Positions 17,664-26,741 of a stretch of DNA of 64,000 nt are shown in pieces. Under the pieces are notes generated by a model that made no database searches, was not told the DNA's origin, and worked only from the letters and a program-made list of their open reading frames with translations. Location: NCBI GenBank assembly GCA_929200255.1, contig CAKMYZ010000007.1, positions 62,001 to 126,000 of the forward strand, in the 5' to 3' direction. Every line of letters starts with the position of its first letter. Position 1 is the first letter of the stretch. The position numbers and the translations under genes were made by a program. This stretch comes from an uncultured Alphaproteobacteria bacterium (GTDB lineage Bacteria > Pseudomonadota > Alphaproteobacteria > Rhodobacterales > Rhodobacteraceae).

Positions 17664-18389
17664 ATGCCCAAAGACGCAGATGCCAAAGCCGCACCGGCCC
17701 ATGTTGCCATCATTATGGATGGCAATGGCCGTTGGGCACAAAAGCGCGGGCGTCCGCGCCTGTTTGGCCATCACGCAGGTGCCCGCCGGGTTCGGGAAAT
17801 TGTCGAGGCTTGCCCGCAACTCGGTGTCAAGTATCTGACAATATTTGCGTTTTCGACTGAGAACTGGAAACGTACCCAGTCAGAGGTTGCTGGGTTAATG
17901 AGCCTGTTTCGCAAGTATTTGAGGCGAGAGGCTGACGATCTTTACCAAAGTGGTGTCTGCGTGCGTTTTATTGGCGACCGCGTTCGGCTGGATGAAAAGC
18001 TGGTTGCCCGTATGGATGACCTTGAGCTGCGCACCGCCGGAAATGACCGCGTTCATCTGACCGTTGCGCTGAACTACGGGGGGCGTGATGAGGTGACCCG
18101 CGCAGCCAAGCGGTTGGCCTATGAGATTGAGCAAGGCCGTTTGACCCATCAGGATGTGGATGCCGAAACCCTCGCGGGTTTTCTGGACACCCATGTGCTG
18201 CCCGATCCCGATCTGGTGATCCGCACCAGTGGTGAGGCGCGCATTTCCAACTTTCTGCTATGGCAGTCGGCCTATGCAGAGTATGAGTTTGTCGATACGC
18301 TCTGGCCCGATTTTTCGGCTGAGGAATTCGCCAAGGTGTTGAGTGCATATAGTAACCGCGATCGCCGATTTGGTGCGGTTCGGGCCTGA
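17664..18389 (+). CDS. uppS: undecaprenyl diphosphate synthase
   Basis: 241 residues; ATG follows AGAGGGGCTTTTG. Cis-prenyltransferase signatures are present: HVAIIMDGNGRWAQKRG with the catalytic Asp, FAFSTENWKR, and LVIRTSGEARISNFLLWQ-type C-terminal motif. It makes the C55 lipid carrier for peptidoglycan and surface polysaccharides. cdsA starts 2 bp after the stop, as in the classical frr-uppS-cdsA-dxr-rseP-bamA order. Confidence 0.97.
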   Translation: MPKDADAKAAPAHVAIIMDGNGRWAQKRGRPRLFGHHAGARRVREIVEACPQLGVKYLTIFAFSTENWKRTQSEVAGLMSLFRKYLRREADDLYQSGVCVRFIGDRVRLDEKLVARMDDLELRTAGNDRVHLTVALNYGGRDEVTRAAKRLAYEIEQGRLTHQDVDAETLAGFLDTHVLPDPDLVIRTSGEARISNFLLWQSAYAEYEFVDTLWPDFSAEEFAKVLSAYSNRDRRFGAVRA

Positions 18390-18391
18390 GA

Positions 18392-19195
18392 ATGACCAAA
18401 CCCGCGCCAAACCCCGCCAAATGGGATGATTTGACCGTTCGTCTGGCATCGAGTGCCGTGATGGTTGTGGTCGGCGCCTTTGGGGTGGTCATGGGCGGTA
18501 TCTGGTTTCAGATGCTGGTCGCTTTTGTCACCGCCGTGATGGTCTGGGAATTGTGGATGATGATCCGCCCGGATGAACCGACCAAGGGCATGTTGCTGGC
18601 GGCCTTGGTGGCGTCTGTGATGTCGGGCCAACTGGCCGACGGCACGTTATGGGGGATGCTTTTGTTTCTGGTGGTGCCGGTGATTGGGGCGACCCAGCTC
18701 AAAACCGATATCAAGACCTTCTTTGTCTTTTCTCTTGGCATTCAGCTTGCGGGTTGGGGGTTGATGCACTTCCGTATGGAGTATGGGTTTATCTGGCTGC
18801 TTTGGCTGATGTCGGTGGTTATTGTCACGGATATCTTTGGCTATTTCGCGGGTAAATCCTTTGGTGGGCCAAAGTTCTGGCCTGCGATCAGCCCCAAAAA
18901 GACCTGGAGTGGCACAGCAGCCGGGTGGGTTGGCGCGGCATTGGTTGGGTTTATCTTCACGCTTTTTACCAATGCGGGGCCCTGGATCATCGTGATTTCA
19001 GTGGTGCTGAGCTTTGCCGGCCAGATGGGCGATATTGCTGAAAGCGCGCTTAAGCGGCGGATGGGTGTTAAGGACAGCTCGACCCTTATCCCCGGCCATG
19101 GTGGGCCTCTTGATCGGTTTGATGCGCTTTTGGGCGCGTCGCTGCTTCTTGTCGTCGTGGTTGATATCCTTGGCGTGCCCGGGGTTGTCTTTTGA
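18392..19195 (+). CDS. cdsA: phosphatidate cytidylyltransferase
   Basis: 267 residues with about eight membrane segments. The family signature near the C-terminus is clear: SPKKTWSGTAAGW, then GDIAESALKRRMGVKDSST and PGHGGPLDRFD. It makes CDP-diacylglycerol, precursor of all membrane phospholipids. Its TGA overlaps the TTG start of dxr, so translation is coupled. Confidence 0.96.
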   Translation: MTKPAPNPAKWDDLTVRLASSAVMVVVGAFGVVMGGIWFQMLVAFVTAVMVWELWMMIRPDEPTKGMLLAALVASVMSGQLADGTLWGMLLFLVVPVIGATQLKTDIKTFFVFSLGIQLAGWGLMHFRMEYGFIWLLWLMSVVIVTDIFGYFAGKSFGGPKFWPAISPKKTWSGTAAGWVGAALVGFIFTLFTNAGPWIIVISVVLSFAGQMGDIAESALKRRMGVKDSSTLIPGHGGPLDRFDALLGASLLLVVVVDILGVPGVVF

Positions 19196-20361
19196 GGCGG
19201 ATCTCTGTGTTCGGTGCAACCGGATCGGTGGGGCAAAGCGCGCTTGATCTGGTGGCGCGTGATGCGGATGCATATGATGTTGTGGCGCTTACGGGTGGGC
19301 GCAATGTGGTGCAACTGGCCAAAGATGCGCGGGCGTTGAACGCTGATCTTGCCGTGACATGCCATCCTGAGTGTTATCATGAATTGAAGAGCTTGCTGGC
19401 CGGCACTAATGTTGAGGTTGCGGCTGGCCCTGCGGCAATTGCTGATGCTGCCGCACACCAGGTCGACTGGGCGCTTTCTGCGATTGTCGGCGCCGCTGGT
19501 TTGGTGCCGGGGCTGACGGCATTGTCTCACGGCACGACACTTGCCTTGGCCAATAAGGAATCCTTGGTGACAGCGGGGCGGCTGTTGTTGGGCAAAGCAA
19601 AGGCCTATGGCGCAACTGTGTTGCCGGTGGATAGTGAGCATTCTGCGATATTTCAGGCCCTCGTCGGGGAAGACATGGCGGCAGTGGAACGGGTGATTAT
19701 CACCGCATCCGGTGGCGCGTTCCGCGATTGGCCGGTGGAAAAGCTGGCAACGGCAACACCGGCCGAGGCCTCAAGCCATCCGAACTGGAATATGGGCCAG
19801 CGCATCACGATTGACAGCGCGTCCATGTTCAACAAAGCGATGGAGGTGATTGAAACAAAAGAATTCTTTGACGTCTCGTCAGATATGATCGAGGTCTTGG
19901 TTCATCGTGAAAGCCTGATCCATGCGATGGTCGGTTTCAATGATGGGGCCTTGATGGCCCATGTCGGGCCGCCTGATATGCGTCATGCGATTGGCTATGC
20001 GCTGCATTGGCCGGAACGGAAAGCGCTGCCCGTTGAACGCCTTGACCTTGCCAATATCGGCAGCCTGACGTTTCAGGCTCCGGATGCGGCGCGGTATCCC
20101 GCGCTGGCGATCGCCACCCGTGTGATGGAACAGGGCGGTTTGGCGGGCGCTGTGTTCAACGCTGCGAAAGAACGGGCGCTTGATGGTTTTATTGCGGGTG
20201 ACATTGGGTTTCTCGATATGTCGCAGGTTGTTGACGCAACGCTGGACAAAATGTCATCGCAAACGGGGATGCAAAACGCCGATATTACGCTAGATAGCGT
20301 GTTAGAGACCGACAGGCTGGCTCGTGTTTATGCGGGTGAAGCCTTCAGCAATTTGGGATAG
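19192..20361 (+). CDS. dxr: 1-deoxy-D-xylulose 5-phosphate reductoisomerase
   Basis: 389 residues from a TTG start overlapping the cdsA stop (TTGA); no in-frame ATG fits, since the NADPH-binding motif GATGSVG begins at residue 8. Later landmarks are ANKESLVTAG, PVDSEHSAIFQ with the metal ligands, SGGAFRDWP and HPNWNMGQRITIDSA. It performs the committed step of the MEP isoprenoid pathway, making 2-C-methylerythritol 4-phosphate, and so feeds uppS two genes upstream. Confidence 0.96.
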   Translation: MRRISVFGATGSVGQSALDLVARDADAYDVVALTGGRNVVQLAKDARALNADLAVTCHPECYHELKSLLAGTNVEVAAGPAAIADAAAHQVDWALSAIVGAAGLVPGLTALSHGTTLALANKESLVTAGRLLLGKAKAYGATVLPVDSEHSAIFQALVGEDMAAVERVIITASGGAFRDWPVEKLATATPAEASSHPNWNMGQRITIDSASMFNKAMEVIETKEFFDVSSDMIEVLVHRESLIHAMVGFNDGALMAHVGPPDMRHAIGYALHWPERKALPVERLDLANIGSLTFQAPDAARYPALAIATRVMEQGGLAGAVFNAAKERALDGFIAGDIGFLDMSQVVDATLDKMSSQTGMQNADITLDSVLETDRLARVYAGEAFSNLG

Positions 20362-20365
20362 CACT

Positions 20366-21700
20366 TTGGACCTGATACAAATCGTACCGATGTTCGGCAA
20401 CTTTGCCTATATGATTGTGGCCTTTGTGGTGGCGCTGTCAGTGATCGTGGCGATCCATGAATTGGGCCATTACATTGTCGGGCGCTGGTGCGGTATCCAT
20501 GCTGATGTGTTTTCATTGGGTTTTGGGCCGGTGATTTATAGCCGCGTCGATAAACGCGGTACCCGATGGCAGATCGCGGCGCTGCCTGTGGGCGGCTATG
20601 TGAAATTCATGGGGGATGCAAACGCCGCCAGCGTTGGCAGTGATGGCAAGGTGGCAGAGGCGGACATGCGCCGCACGATGCCAGGCGCGCCGCTATGGGC
20701 GCGGGCGGCGACGGCGGCGGCGGGGCCGATTTTTAACTTTATTTTGGCGATTGCGATTTTGGCCGGTTTGTTCATGTTCCATGGCAGGGTTTCTGAACCC
20801 CTAACATTTGGTGAGTTGCGCGACCTTCCACCCAGCTACATGTCCGAACTTAGAGACGGAGATGTGATGCTCGCCGTTGAAGGGCAGCTGTTTGACGATC
20901 CCATGCGAACGGTATCACTCGCTGATGTTCTTCCGCCCAAAGAGCGCCTTAGCTATACGATCATCCGTGACGGACGAGAAATGATTGTTGAAGGGCCTCA
21001 CTATTTCCCTCCGGTTGTATCACTTGTTCATCCGCGTTCAGCTGCTGATGACGCTGACATCGAAATGAACGATGTGATTTTGGCGATTGACGGGGAAGAG
21101 GTTTTTGCGTTTGCCCAAGTTCAGGAAATCGTCCCGGCGGCAAATGGCAAAGAGCTTACGTTTACTATTTGGCGTGACGGGGAGATACTTGAAAAGACAG
21201 TCTCCCCGCGCCGGAGTGATGTCGCGCAACCAACGGGCGGTTTCGAAACGCGTTGGCTCGTTGGGATCCAAGGTCGGGTATTTTTTGAACCCAACGTAGA
21301 CAAAATCGGTCCTGTTGAAGCTTTCGGTTATGCGAGTGACAGTGTTTGGGCGATGCTTAAGACGTCAATGTCTGCGCTCAAACACATCGCATTGGGAAAA
21401 ATATCGACCTGTAATTTATCCGGACCTATCGGTATTGCTGAAACGAGCAAGACCATGGCTGAGCAAGGCCCTATCAACTACATCAACCTCATTGCTGGCC
21501 TGTCCGCTGCCGTCGGCCTGATCAACCTGTTCCCAATCCCCATTCTTGATGGCGGGCACCTGCTGTTCTACGCATATGAGGCCGTTGCCCGCCGCAAACC
21601 AAGTGATGGAGCTGTGCAGGTCTTTATGTTTGTTGGCCTGTCTCTGATCCTGTCGATGATGATGTTCACGGTTCTGAACGATACGATCCTCTGCCCATAA
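20366..21700 (+). CDS. rseP: site-2 zinc metalloprotease RseP
   Basis: 444 residues. A TTG at 20366 gives MDLIQIVPMFGN, the opening usual in relatives; ATG at 20390 is the alternative. The zinc site HELGH lies near residue 32, PDZ-like segments occupy the middle (about 130-320), and the second metal and active-site motif NLFPIPILDGGHL is near residue 385. This inner-membrane protease cuts anti-sigma factors and leftover signal peptides. By eye, bases 20800-21500 are less GC-rich than the flanks, although the frame is intact. Confidence 0.94.
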   Translation: MDLIQIVPMFGNFAYMIVAFVVALSVIVAIHELGHYIVGRWCGIHADVFSLGFGPVIYSRVDKRGTRWQIAALPVGGYVKFMGDANAASVGSDGKVAEADMRRTMPGAPLWARAATAAAGPIFNFILAIAILAGLFMFHGRVSEPLTFGELRDLPPSYMSELRDGDVMLAVEGQLFDDPMRTVSLADVLPPKERLSYTIIRDGREMIVEGPHYFPPVVSLVHPRSAADDADIEMNDVILAIDGEEVFAFAQVQEIVPAANGKELTFTIWRDGEILEKTVSPRRSDVAQPTGGFETRWLVGIQGRVFFEPNVDKIGPVEAFGYASDSVWAMLKTSMSALKHIALGKISTCNLSGPIGIAETSKTMAEQGPINYINLIAGLSAAVGLINLFPIPILDGGHLLFYAYEAVARRKPSDGAVQVFMFVGLSLILSMMMFTVLNDTILCP

Positions 21701-21795
21701 CCGGGCAAGGGAAAATTCGCTGTTTGCCGTTTTGACATCGCCCCGCAATCCCGCTACTCCCAACGCCAAGAGAAACGTTAGTCAAGGCGGGCAAA

Positions 21796-24102
21796 ATGGC
21801 GACAGGTGTAGGGCGCGCAATCGCGCAGGGCTTTGGTGCAATGCGGGTCACTTTGACCGCTTTGGCTTTGACGGGTTTGATGGCGGGAGCCGCCGCCGCC
21901 CAAAGCTTTTCATTCAATAACTTCGTGATTGAAGGCAACCAACGTGTTGCCGACGGTACGATCCTGACATTCGGTGATCTTGCACCCGGCGCGCCTTTGT
22001 CGACCGCCGCGCTGAATGATGCCGGGCAGGACATTCGCGGTTCTGGCCTCTTTGAAAGCGTTGAACTGATCCCGCAGGGGCGCACGCTTGTGATCCGTGT
22101 GGTGGAGTACCCGACAATTAGTCGGATCAATATCGAAGGTAACACGCGTGTCACCGATGCCGAGTTGCTGCCATTGCTGCAGTCCGCGCCGCGCCGGGTC
22201 TTTACGCCTGAACAGGCTGAAGCAGATACGGCGATCATTGCCGAAGTTTATGCGCGTGAAGGTCGGATCAACGCATCCGTGACCCCCCGCATCATTCGCC
22301 AAAGCGAAAACCGCGTGGATCTGGTGTTTGAGGTAGTTGAATCCGCGGTGACCGAGGTTGAGCGGATCAGCTTTATCGGTAACCGGACATATTCCGAAGG
22401 TCGGCTGCGCCGTGTTCTTGAGACCAAGGAAGCCGGCCTGCTGCGTGCGATCATTTCGCGCGACACCTTCTCACCCGAGCGGGTGGCGCAGGACCGAGAG
22501 GTTCTGACTGATTTCTATCGCTCACGTGGCTATGTAGATTTCGTTATCCAGAACGTCGATGTGGCGCTGACACGTGAACGTGATGCATATCTGGTGACGT
22601 ATAACCTACGCGAAGGCCAGAAATTCACCTTTGGCAATGTTTCGGTCGCGAGTGAAATCAATGGCGTAAGTGCTGATGACTTTCAGGGTGTTGTGAAGGT
22701 GCGCAACGGTGCCACGTATTCGCCCGTTCCAATTGATGATGACATCACACGCCTGGAAGCACAGGCTGATGATCTGGGCCTGCGTTTCGTCCGGGTTGAG
22801 CCGCGTATCAGCCGCGACGCGCGTGGCCTGATGATCAATGTCAATTATGTGCTGGTCCCCGGTCCGCGCGTTTTTGTTGAACGTATCGATATCGAGGGCA
22901 ATGGCACCACACTTGACCGCGTGATCCGCAACCAGTTCCGCCTTGTTGAAGGTGACCCATTGAACCCGCGCGAGATTGAAGCAAGCGCGCGCCGCATTCG
23001 TGGCTTGGGTTTCTTTCAGAACGTTGCCGTGGATACGCGCCGGGGCACCGCCGACGATCAGGTGATCATTGATGTCGATGTGACTGAGGGGCCAACCGGC
23101 ACGCTTTCATTTGGTGCCAACTACAATACGGACACCGGCATTGGCCTTTTGGCATCATACCGCCAAAGCAATTATCAGGGACGCGGCCAGCGGCTGGACT
23201 TTGATCTGTCAACAGCGGAATCGAACCGCCGTCTGAACTTTGCGTTCACCGAACCCCAACTGTTGGGCCGTGACCTGCGGGGCAGCGTGAATCTTTCGTA
23301 TGCAACCACCGACAATGAAAACGCCCTTTATGACACCGAGACATTGCGGTTTAGTCCCGCGCTGAGCTTTCCTGTGAGCGAGCAGGGGCGTTTGCGGTTG
23401 TTCTATGCGCTTGAGTTCACCGATCTGACCGATGTTTCAAGCAGTGCCAGCCAGATCATCCAGAATGAGGCGGATGCAGATGGGGTTTGGACCAACGCTA
23501 TTGGCTATAGCTACAGTTTTGACAATCGCCGTTCCGGGCTGAACCCGAATGCAGGCGTCGTTTTCCGCTTTGGGCAAGAGTTCGGATTTGGGGACAGCCA
23601 GTTTATCAAGACCACTGCGCTGGCCGGTGCAGAGACCAAGATCCTGAACGAAGAAGTGACGCTGCGTGCGACATTGGAAGGCGGGTTGCTAAGTTACCAA
23701 GAGGGGTCAAGCCGTGTGACAGACCGCTTCTTTCTGGGCAGTCGCTTGATGCGCGGTTTTTCTGCGGGGGGCATCGGACCGCGTGATGACGCGACCGATG
23801 ACGCCCTGGGTGGCAACGCGTTTTCCGTGCTGCGCCTCGAGACGGAGTTTCCGCTCGGCCTGCCCAGCGAATATGGGATCAGCGGTGGTGCGTTCATCGA
23901 CTATGGTTCTGTTTGGGATGTGGGCGAGACGTTCGGTGAGGCGGTCATTTTTGATGACTTCACGCCGCGGGCGATTGCAGGTGTTTCAATCTTCTGGACC
24001 ACGCCGCTTGGCCCCTTGCGGTTCAACTTTACAGAGCCGCTGGATGTGCAGGACAGGGACGAAACCCGCAGCTTTGACCTGACCATTTCCACGAGCTTCT
24101 AA
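21796..24102 (+). CDS. bamA: outer membrane protein assembly factor BamA
   Basis: 768 residues. A signal peptide ends ...GAAAAQSFSFNNF and is followed by five POTRA repeats (first: FVIEGNQRVADGTIL; second: INIEGNTRVTDAELL; later ISFIGNRTYSEGRLR and IDIEGNGTTLDRVI). The C-terminal half is a 16-strand barrel containing the conserved loop motif VTDRFFLGSRLMRGF and ending in Phe. It is the core of the machine that folds outer-membrane proteins. The stop overlaps the ompH start by 1 bp (TAATG). Confidence 0.97.
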   Translation: MATGVGRAIAQGFGAMRVTLTALALTGLMAGAAAAQSFSFNNFVIEGNQRVADGTILTFGDLAPGAPLSTAALNDAGQDIRGSGLFESVELIPQGRTLVIRVVEYPTISRINIEGNTRVTDAELLPLLQSAPRRVFTPEQAEADTAIIAEVYAREGRINASVTPRIIRQSENRVDLVFEVVESAVTEVERISFIGNRTYSEGRLRRVLETKEAGLLRAIISRDTFSPERVAQDREVLTDFYRSRGYVDFVIQNVDVALTRERDAYLVTYNLREGQKFTFGNVSVASEINGVSADDFQGVVKVRNGATYSPVPIDDDITRLEAQADDLGLRFVRVEPRISRDARGLMINVNYVLVPGPRVFVERIDIEGNGTTLDRVIRNQFRLVEGDPLNPREIEASARRIRGLGFFQNVAVDTRRGTADDQVIIDVDVTEGPTGTLSFGANYNTDTGIGLLASYRQSNYQGRGQRLDFDLSTAESNRRLNFAFTEPQLLGRDLRGSVNLSYATTDNENALYDTETLRFSPALSFPVSEQGRLRLFYALEFTDLTDVSSSASQIIQNEADADGVWTNAIGYSYSFDNRRSGLNPNAGVVFRFGQEFGFGDSQFIKTTALAGAETKILNEEVTLRATLEGGLLSYQEGSSRVTDRFFLGSRLMRGFSAGGIGPRDDATDDALGGNAFSVLRLETEFPLGLPSEYGISGGAFIDYGSVWDVGETFGEAVIFDDFTPRAIAGVSIFWTTPLGPLRFNFTEPLDVQDRDETRSFDLTISTSF

Positions 24103-24623
24103 TGGTCTGGCTGCGCGCATGTCTTGTTTGGCTTGTGCTGGCGATCCCTGCGGCGGCGCAGCAAAGCTCGCCGCAGATCCTGATCATCGATAGTGAGCGG
24201 TTGTTTTTCGAAACGCTTTACGGGCGACGGATCGCAGAGGATCTGGCGAAACGCACGGCTGAATTGCAGGCTGAAAATGACCGCATCGTCGAATCCCTGA
24301 CCGAGGAGGAGCGCAGCCTCACATTGCGCCGCCCAGAGATGACCCCAGAGGAGTTTCGTGCGGAATCGGAGGCTTTTGATGCCAAGGTGCAGGATGTGCG
24401 CCGTGTGCGCGATTCCAAAAATGTGGAATTGCAGGTCGCATCCGCGGAGGCGCGTGCCCGGTTCGAGGAACGTGTGCAGGGCATTGTCGCCAACATCATG
24501 ATTGAGCGCGGTGCGGCCATGGTGATGGAACAACGCAACGTGGTTCTCTCTGTTCGCGCGGCCAATATCACAGATGATGCTATTGTCCGGATCGATGCCG
24601 AATTGGGCAATGGTGGCGAGTAG
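24102..24623 (+). CDS. OmpH/Skp-family periplasmic chaperone
   Basis: 173 residues with a signal peptide (MVWLRACLVWLVLAIPAAAQ). The mature part starts ILIIDSERLFFETLYGRRI, like the Skp opening, followed by a long charged coiled coil (about 50-135) rich in Glu and Arg. Skp holds unfolded outer-membrane proteins for BamA, whose gene overlaps it by 1 bp. The sequence is divergent from enterobacterial Skp, but position and architecture support the call. Confidence 0.85.
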   Translation: MVWLRACLVWLVLAIPAAAQQSSPQILIIDSERLFFETLYGRRIAEDLAKRTAELQAENDRIVESLTEEERSLTLRRPEMTPEEFRAESEAFDAKVQDVRRVRDSKNVELQVASAEARARFEERVQGIVANIMIERGAAMVMEQRNVVLSVRAANITDDAIVRIDAELGNGGE

Positions 24624-24706
24624 CCTGCGCTTGCCCGTGCTGATCTGCCTTGCTAGTGATGGCACAGGCGGCCCTAAACCGCAGCAATATCAAGGAGCCG
24701 CCCGTG

Positions 24707-25168
24707 ATGATCGATCCAGTCACCACCGCTGACATTCAGCTGATTCAGAAGATCCTGCCACATCGTTACCCGTTCCTGCTGGTCGACAAGGTGCATAGCA
24801 TCAATGGCACGACCTCTGCCGTGGGTATCAAGAATGTCACGATGAACGAGCCGCATTTTCAAGGCCATTTTCCCGGCAACCCGATTATGCCTGGCGTGAC
24901 AATCGTCGAGGCAATGGCCCAGACAACCGCTGTCATGGTCGGTGCATCGCTGGGCCTGACCGACGGCAATTTACTGGTGTATTTCATGGCAATCGACGGC
25001 TGCAAATTCCGCCGCAAGGTCGTGCCCGGCGATGTGCTTGAGATGCATGTCGAAACCACACGCGGTAAACCCGGCGGCAAGGTCTGGCGCTTCAAGGGGA
25101 CCGCCCTTGTCGAAGGTGAAATGGCCGCTGAGGCCGAGTTCACCGCAATGATGGATATGCAAGGCTGA
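24707..25168 (+). CDS. fabZ: 3-hydroxyacyl-ACP dehydratase FabZ
   Basis: 153 residues from ATG 24707 (a GTG just before it is possible) downstream of AAGGAG. The hot-dog fold catalytic motifs are [11 protein letters not shown] with the catalytic His and [19 protein letters not shown] with the catalytic Glu. It dehydrates 3-hydroxyacyl-ACPs and competes with LpxA for 3-hydroxymyristoyl-ACP, which explains the shared operon. In many proteobacteria lpxD lies between ompH and fabZ; here it does not. The stop overlaps the lpxA start (TGATG). Confidence 0.97.
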   Translation: MIDPVTTADIQLIQKILPHRYPFLLVDKVHSINGTTSAVGIKNVTMNEPHFQGHFPGNPIMPGVTIVEAMAQTTAVMVGASLGLTDGNLLVYFMAIDGCKFRRKVVPGDVLEMHVETTRGKPGGKVWRFKGTALVEGEMAAEAEFTAMMDMQG

Positions 25169-25950
25169 TGGGGGGCATCCACCCTTCGGCCATCATTGCC
25201 GATGGCGCGCAGATCGCGGACAGCTGTACGGTTGGTCCGTTTTGTGTGGTGGGTGCCAATGTGGTGCTCGCTGAAGGGGTCGAGTTGAAAAGCCATGTGG
25301 TGGTGCAGGGTGACACCCATATTGGTCCCGACACTGTGATCTTTTCGTTTGCCGTGATCGGGGAAATTCCTCAGGATTTGAAATTCGATGGAGAAGCGAC
25401 ACGGTTGCGCATTGGCGCCCGCAATCGCATTCGCGAACATGTCACAATGAACACCGGCACGGCGCAGGGCGGCGGTGAAACCCGGATTGGGGATGATGGG
25501 CTGTTCATGGCCGGGTGCCATATTGCCCATGACGCCCAGATTGGCGACCGTGTGATTGTGGTCAATTCATCCGCTGTCGCGGGGCACTGCGTGATCGAGG
25601 ATGACGTGATCATCGGTGGCTTGTCCGGTGTGCATCAATGGGTGCGCATTGGCCAGGGTGCCATTATTGGTGCGGTGACGATGGTGACCAATGATGTTGT
25701 GCCGCACGGTCTGGTGCAGGGGCCGCGTGGCACGTTGGATGGGCTGAACCTTGTCGGCCTCAAGCGCAAGGGCGTAGGCCGTGCCGATATCACTGCAATG
25801 CGGGCTTCATTTCAGATGCTGAAGGATGGTGAAGGCACCTTCCAGGATCGTGCCCGCCGCTTGGCCGAAGAAAGCGACAGCCCATACGTTCAGCAGATGG
25901 TTGCGTTCATTCTGGGCGAAACCGATCGTAATTTCCTGACGCCCGGCTGA
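25168..25950 (+). CDS. lpxA: UDP-N-acetylglucosamine acyltransferase
   Basis: 260 residues made largely of left-handed parallel beta-helix hexapeptide repeats (IADSCTVGPFCVVGANVVL and so on), followed by an alpha-helical C-terminal domain. Family residues are seen in NRIREHVTMNTGT and in AGCHIAHDAQIGD with the catalytic His. It performs the first step of lipid A synthesis. It overlaps fabZ and lpxI by 1 bp each. Confidence 0.97.
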   Translation: MGGIHPSAIIADGAQIADSCTVGPFCVVGANVVLAEGVELKSHVVVQGDTHIGPDTVIFSFAVIGEIPQDLKFDGEATRLRIGARNRIREHVTMNTGTAQGGGETRIGDDGLFMAGCHIAHDAQIGDRVIVVNSSAVAGHCVIEDDVIIGGLSGVHQWVRIGQGAIIGAVTMVTNDVVPHGLVQGPRGTLDGLNLVGLKRKGVGRADITAMRASFQMLKDGEGTFQDRARRLAEESDSPYVQQMVAFILGETDRNFLTPG

Positions 25951-26741
25951 TGCTGGCGTTGATTGCAGGTACAGGCGCTTTGCCCCCGGCTTTGGTCGCG
26001 TGCTTGCCGGAGCGTCCACTGATTTGCGCCATGGCGGGGTTTATGCCCACGCTCACCCCTGACGTGATATTTCGGATCGAGCACTTGGGCAGCTTTCTGG
26101 CGGATATCAAGCTGCGTGGCGTGACCGAAGTTTGCATGGCAGGGGCCGTGCGCCGCCCTGACATTGATCAAACAGCCATCGACGCCGAAACCCTGCCACT
26201 GGTGCCGCGTATTGCAAATGCCATTGCCAAGGGCGATGATGGGGCCTTGCGCGAAATTATCGGTATTTTCGAAGAGGCCGGGCTGGTGGTAAAGGCCGCC
26301 CATGATATTGCGCCGGGCTTGTTGCCGGTGGCGGGCGTACCCACGAAGACGGCAATCACCGACCAAATCCGCGCGGACGCGGCGATGGCTCAGGAAACCG
26401 TTGCGCAGATGGGGGCCGCGGATGTGGGGCAGGCCTGTCTGGTGCGCGGTGGGCGGGTGCTGGCGTACGAAGATCAGTCGGGCACCGATGCGATGGTTGC
26501 CAAAGTAGCGCCAGTAGATGCAAAACAGGCGGTGTTGTTTAAGGCCCCAAAGCCCGCACAGGATCGCCGTGCTGATCTGCCGGTGGTTGGTCCTGATACA
26601 GCCCGCAACACAGCCGCCGCCGGATTGGCAGGCATCGTGATCGAGGCTGGTGGCGTGATGGTTCTGGATTTGCCAGAAGTGCTGGCTGTATTGGATGCGG
26701 CAGGCCTTTTCCTTTGGGTGCGACCCAAGGGGGTTAAATGA
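25950..26741 (+). CDS. lpxI: UDP-2,3-diacylglucosamine pyrophosphatase LpxI (DUF1009)
   Basis: 263 residues starting MLALIAGTGALPPAL. The LpxI signatures are ICAMAGF, GAVRRPDIDQ, and the catalytic-domain motifs TDQIRADAAMAQ and GTDAMVAKVAP. It hydrolyses UDP-2,3-diacylglucosamine to lipid X, replacing LpxH of enterobacteria, as is normal for alphaproteobacteria. It is sandwiched between lpxA (1-bp overlap) and lpxB (4-bp overlap), consistent with a role between those two steps. Confidence 0.94.
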   Translation: MLALIAGTGALPPALVACLPERPLICAMAGFMPTLTPDVIFRIEHLGSFLADIKLRGVTEVCMAGAVRRPDIDQTAIDAETLPLVPRIANAIAKGDDGALREIIGIFEEAGLVVKAAHDIAPGLLPVAGVPTKTAITDQIRADAAMAQETVAQMGAADVGQACLVRGGRVLAYEDQSGTDAMVAKVAPVDAKQAVLFKAPKPAQDRRADLPVVGPDTARNTAAAGLAGIVIEAGGVMVLDLPEVLAVLDAAGLFLWVRPKGVK

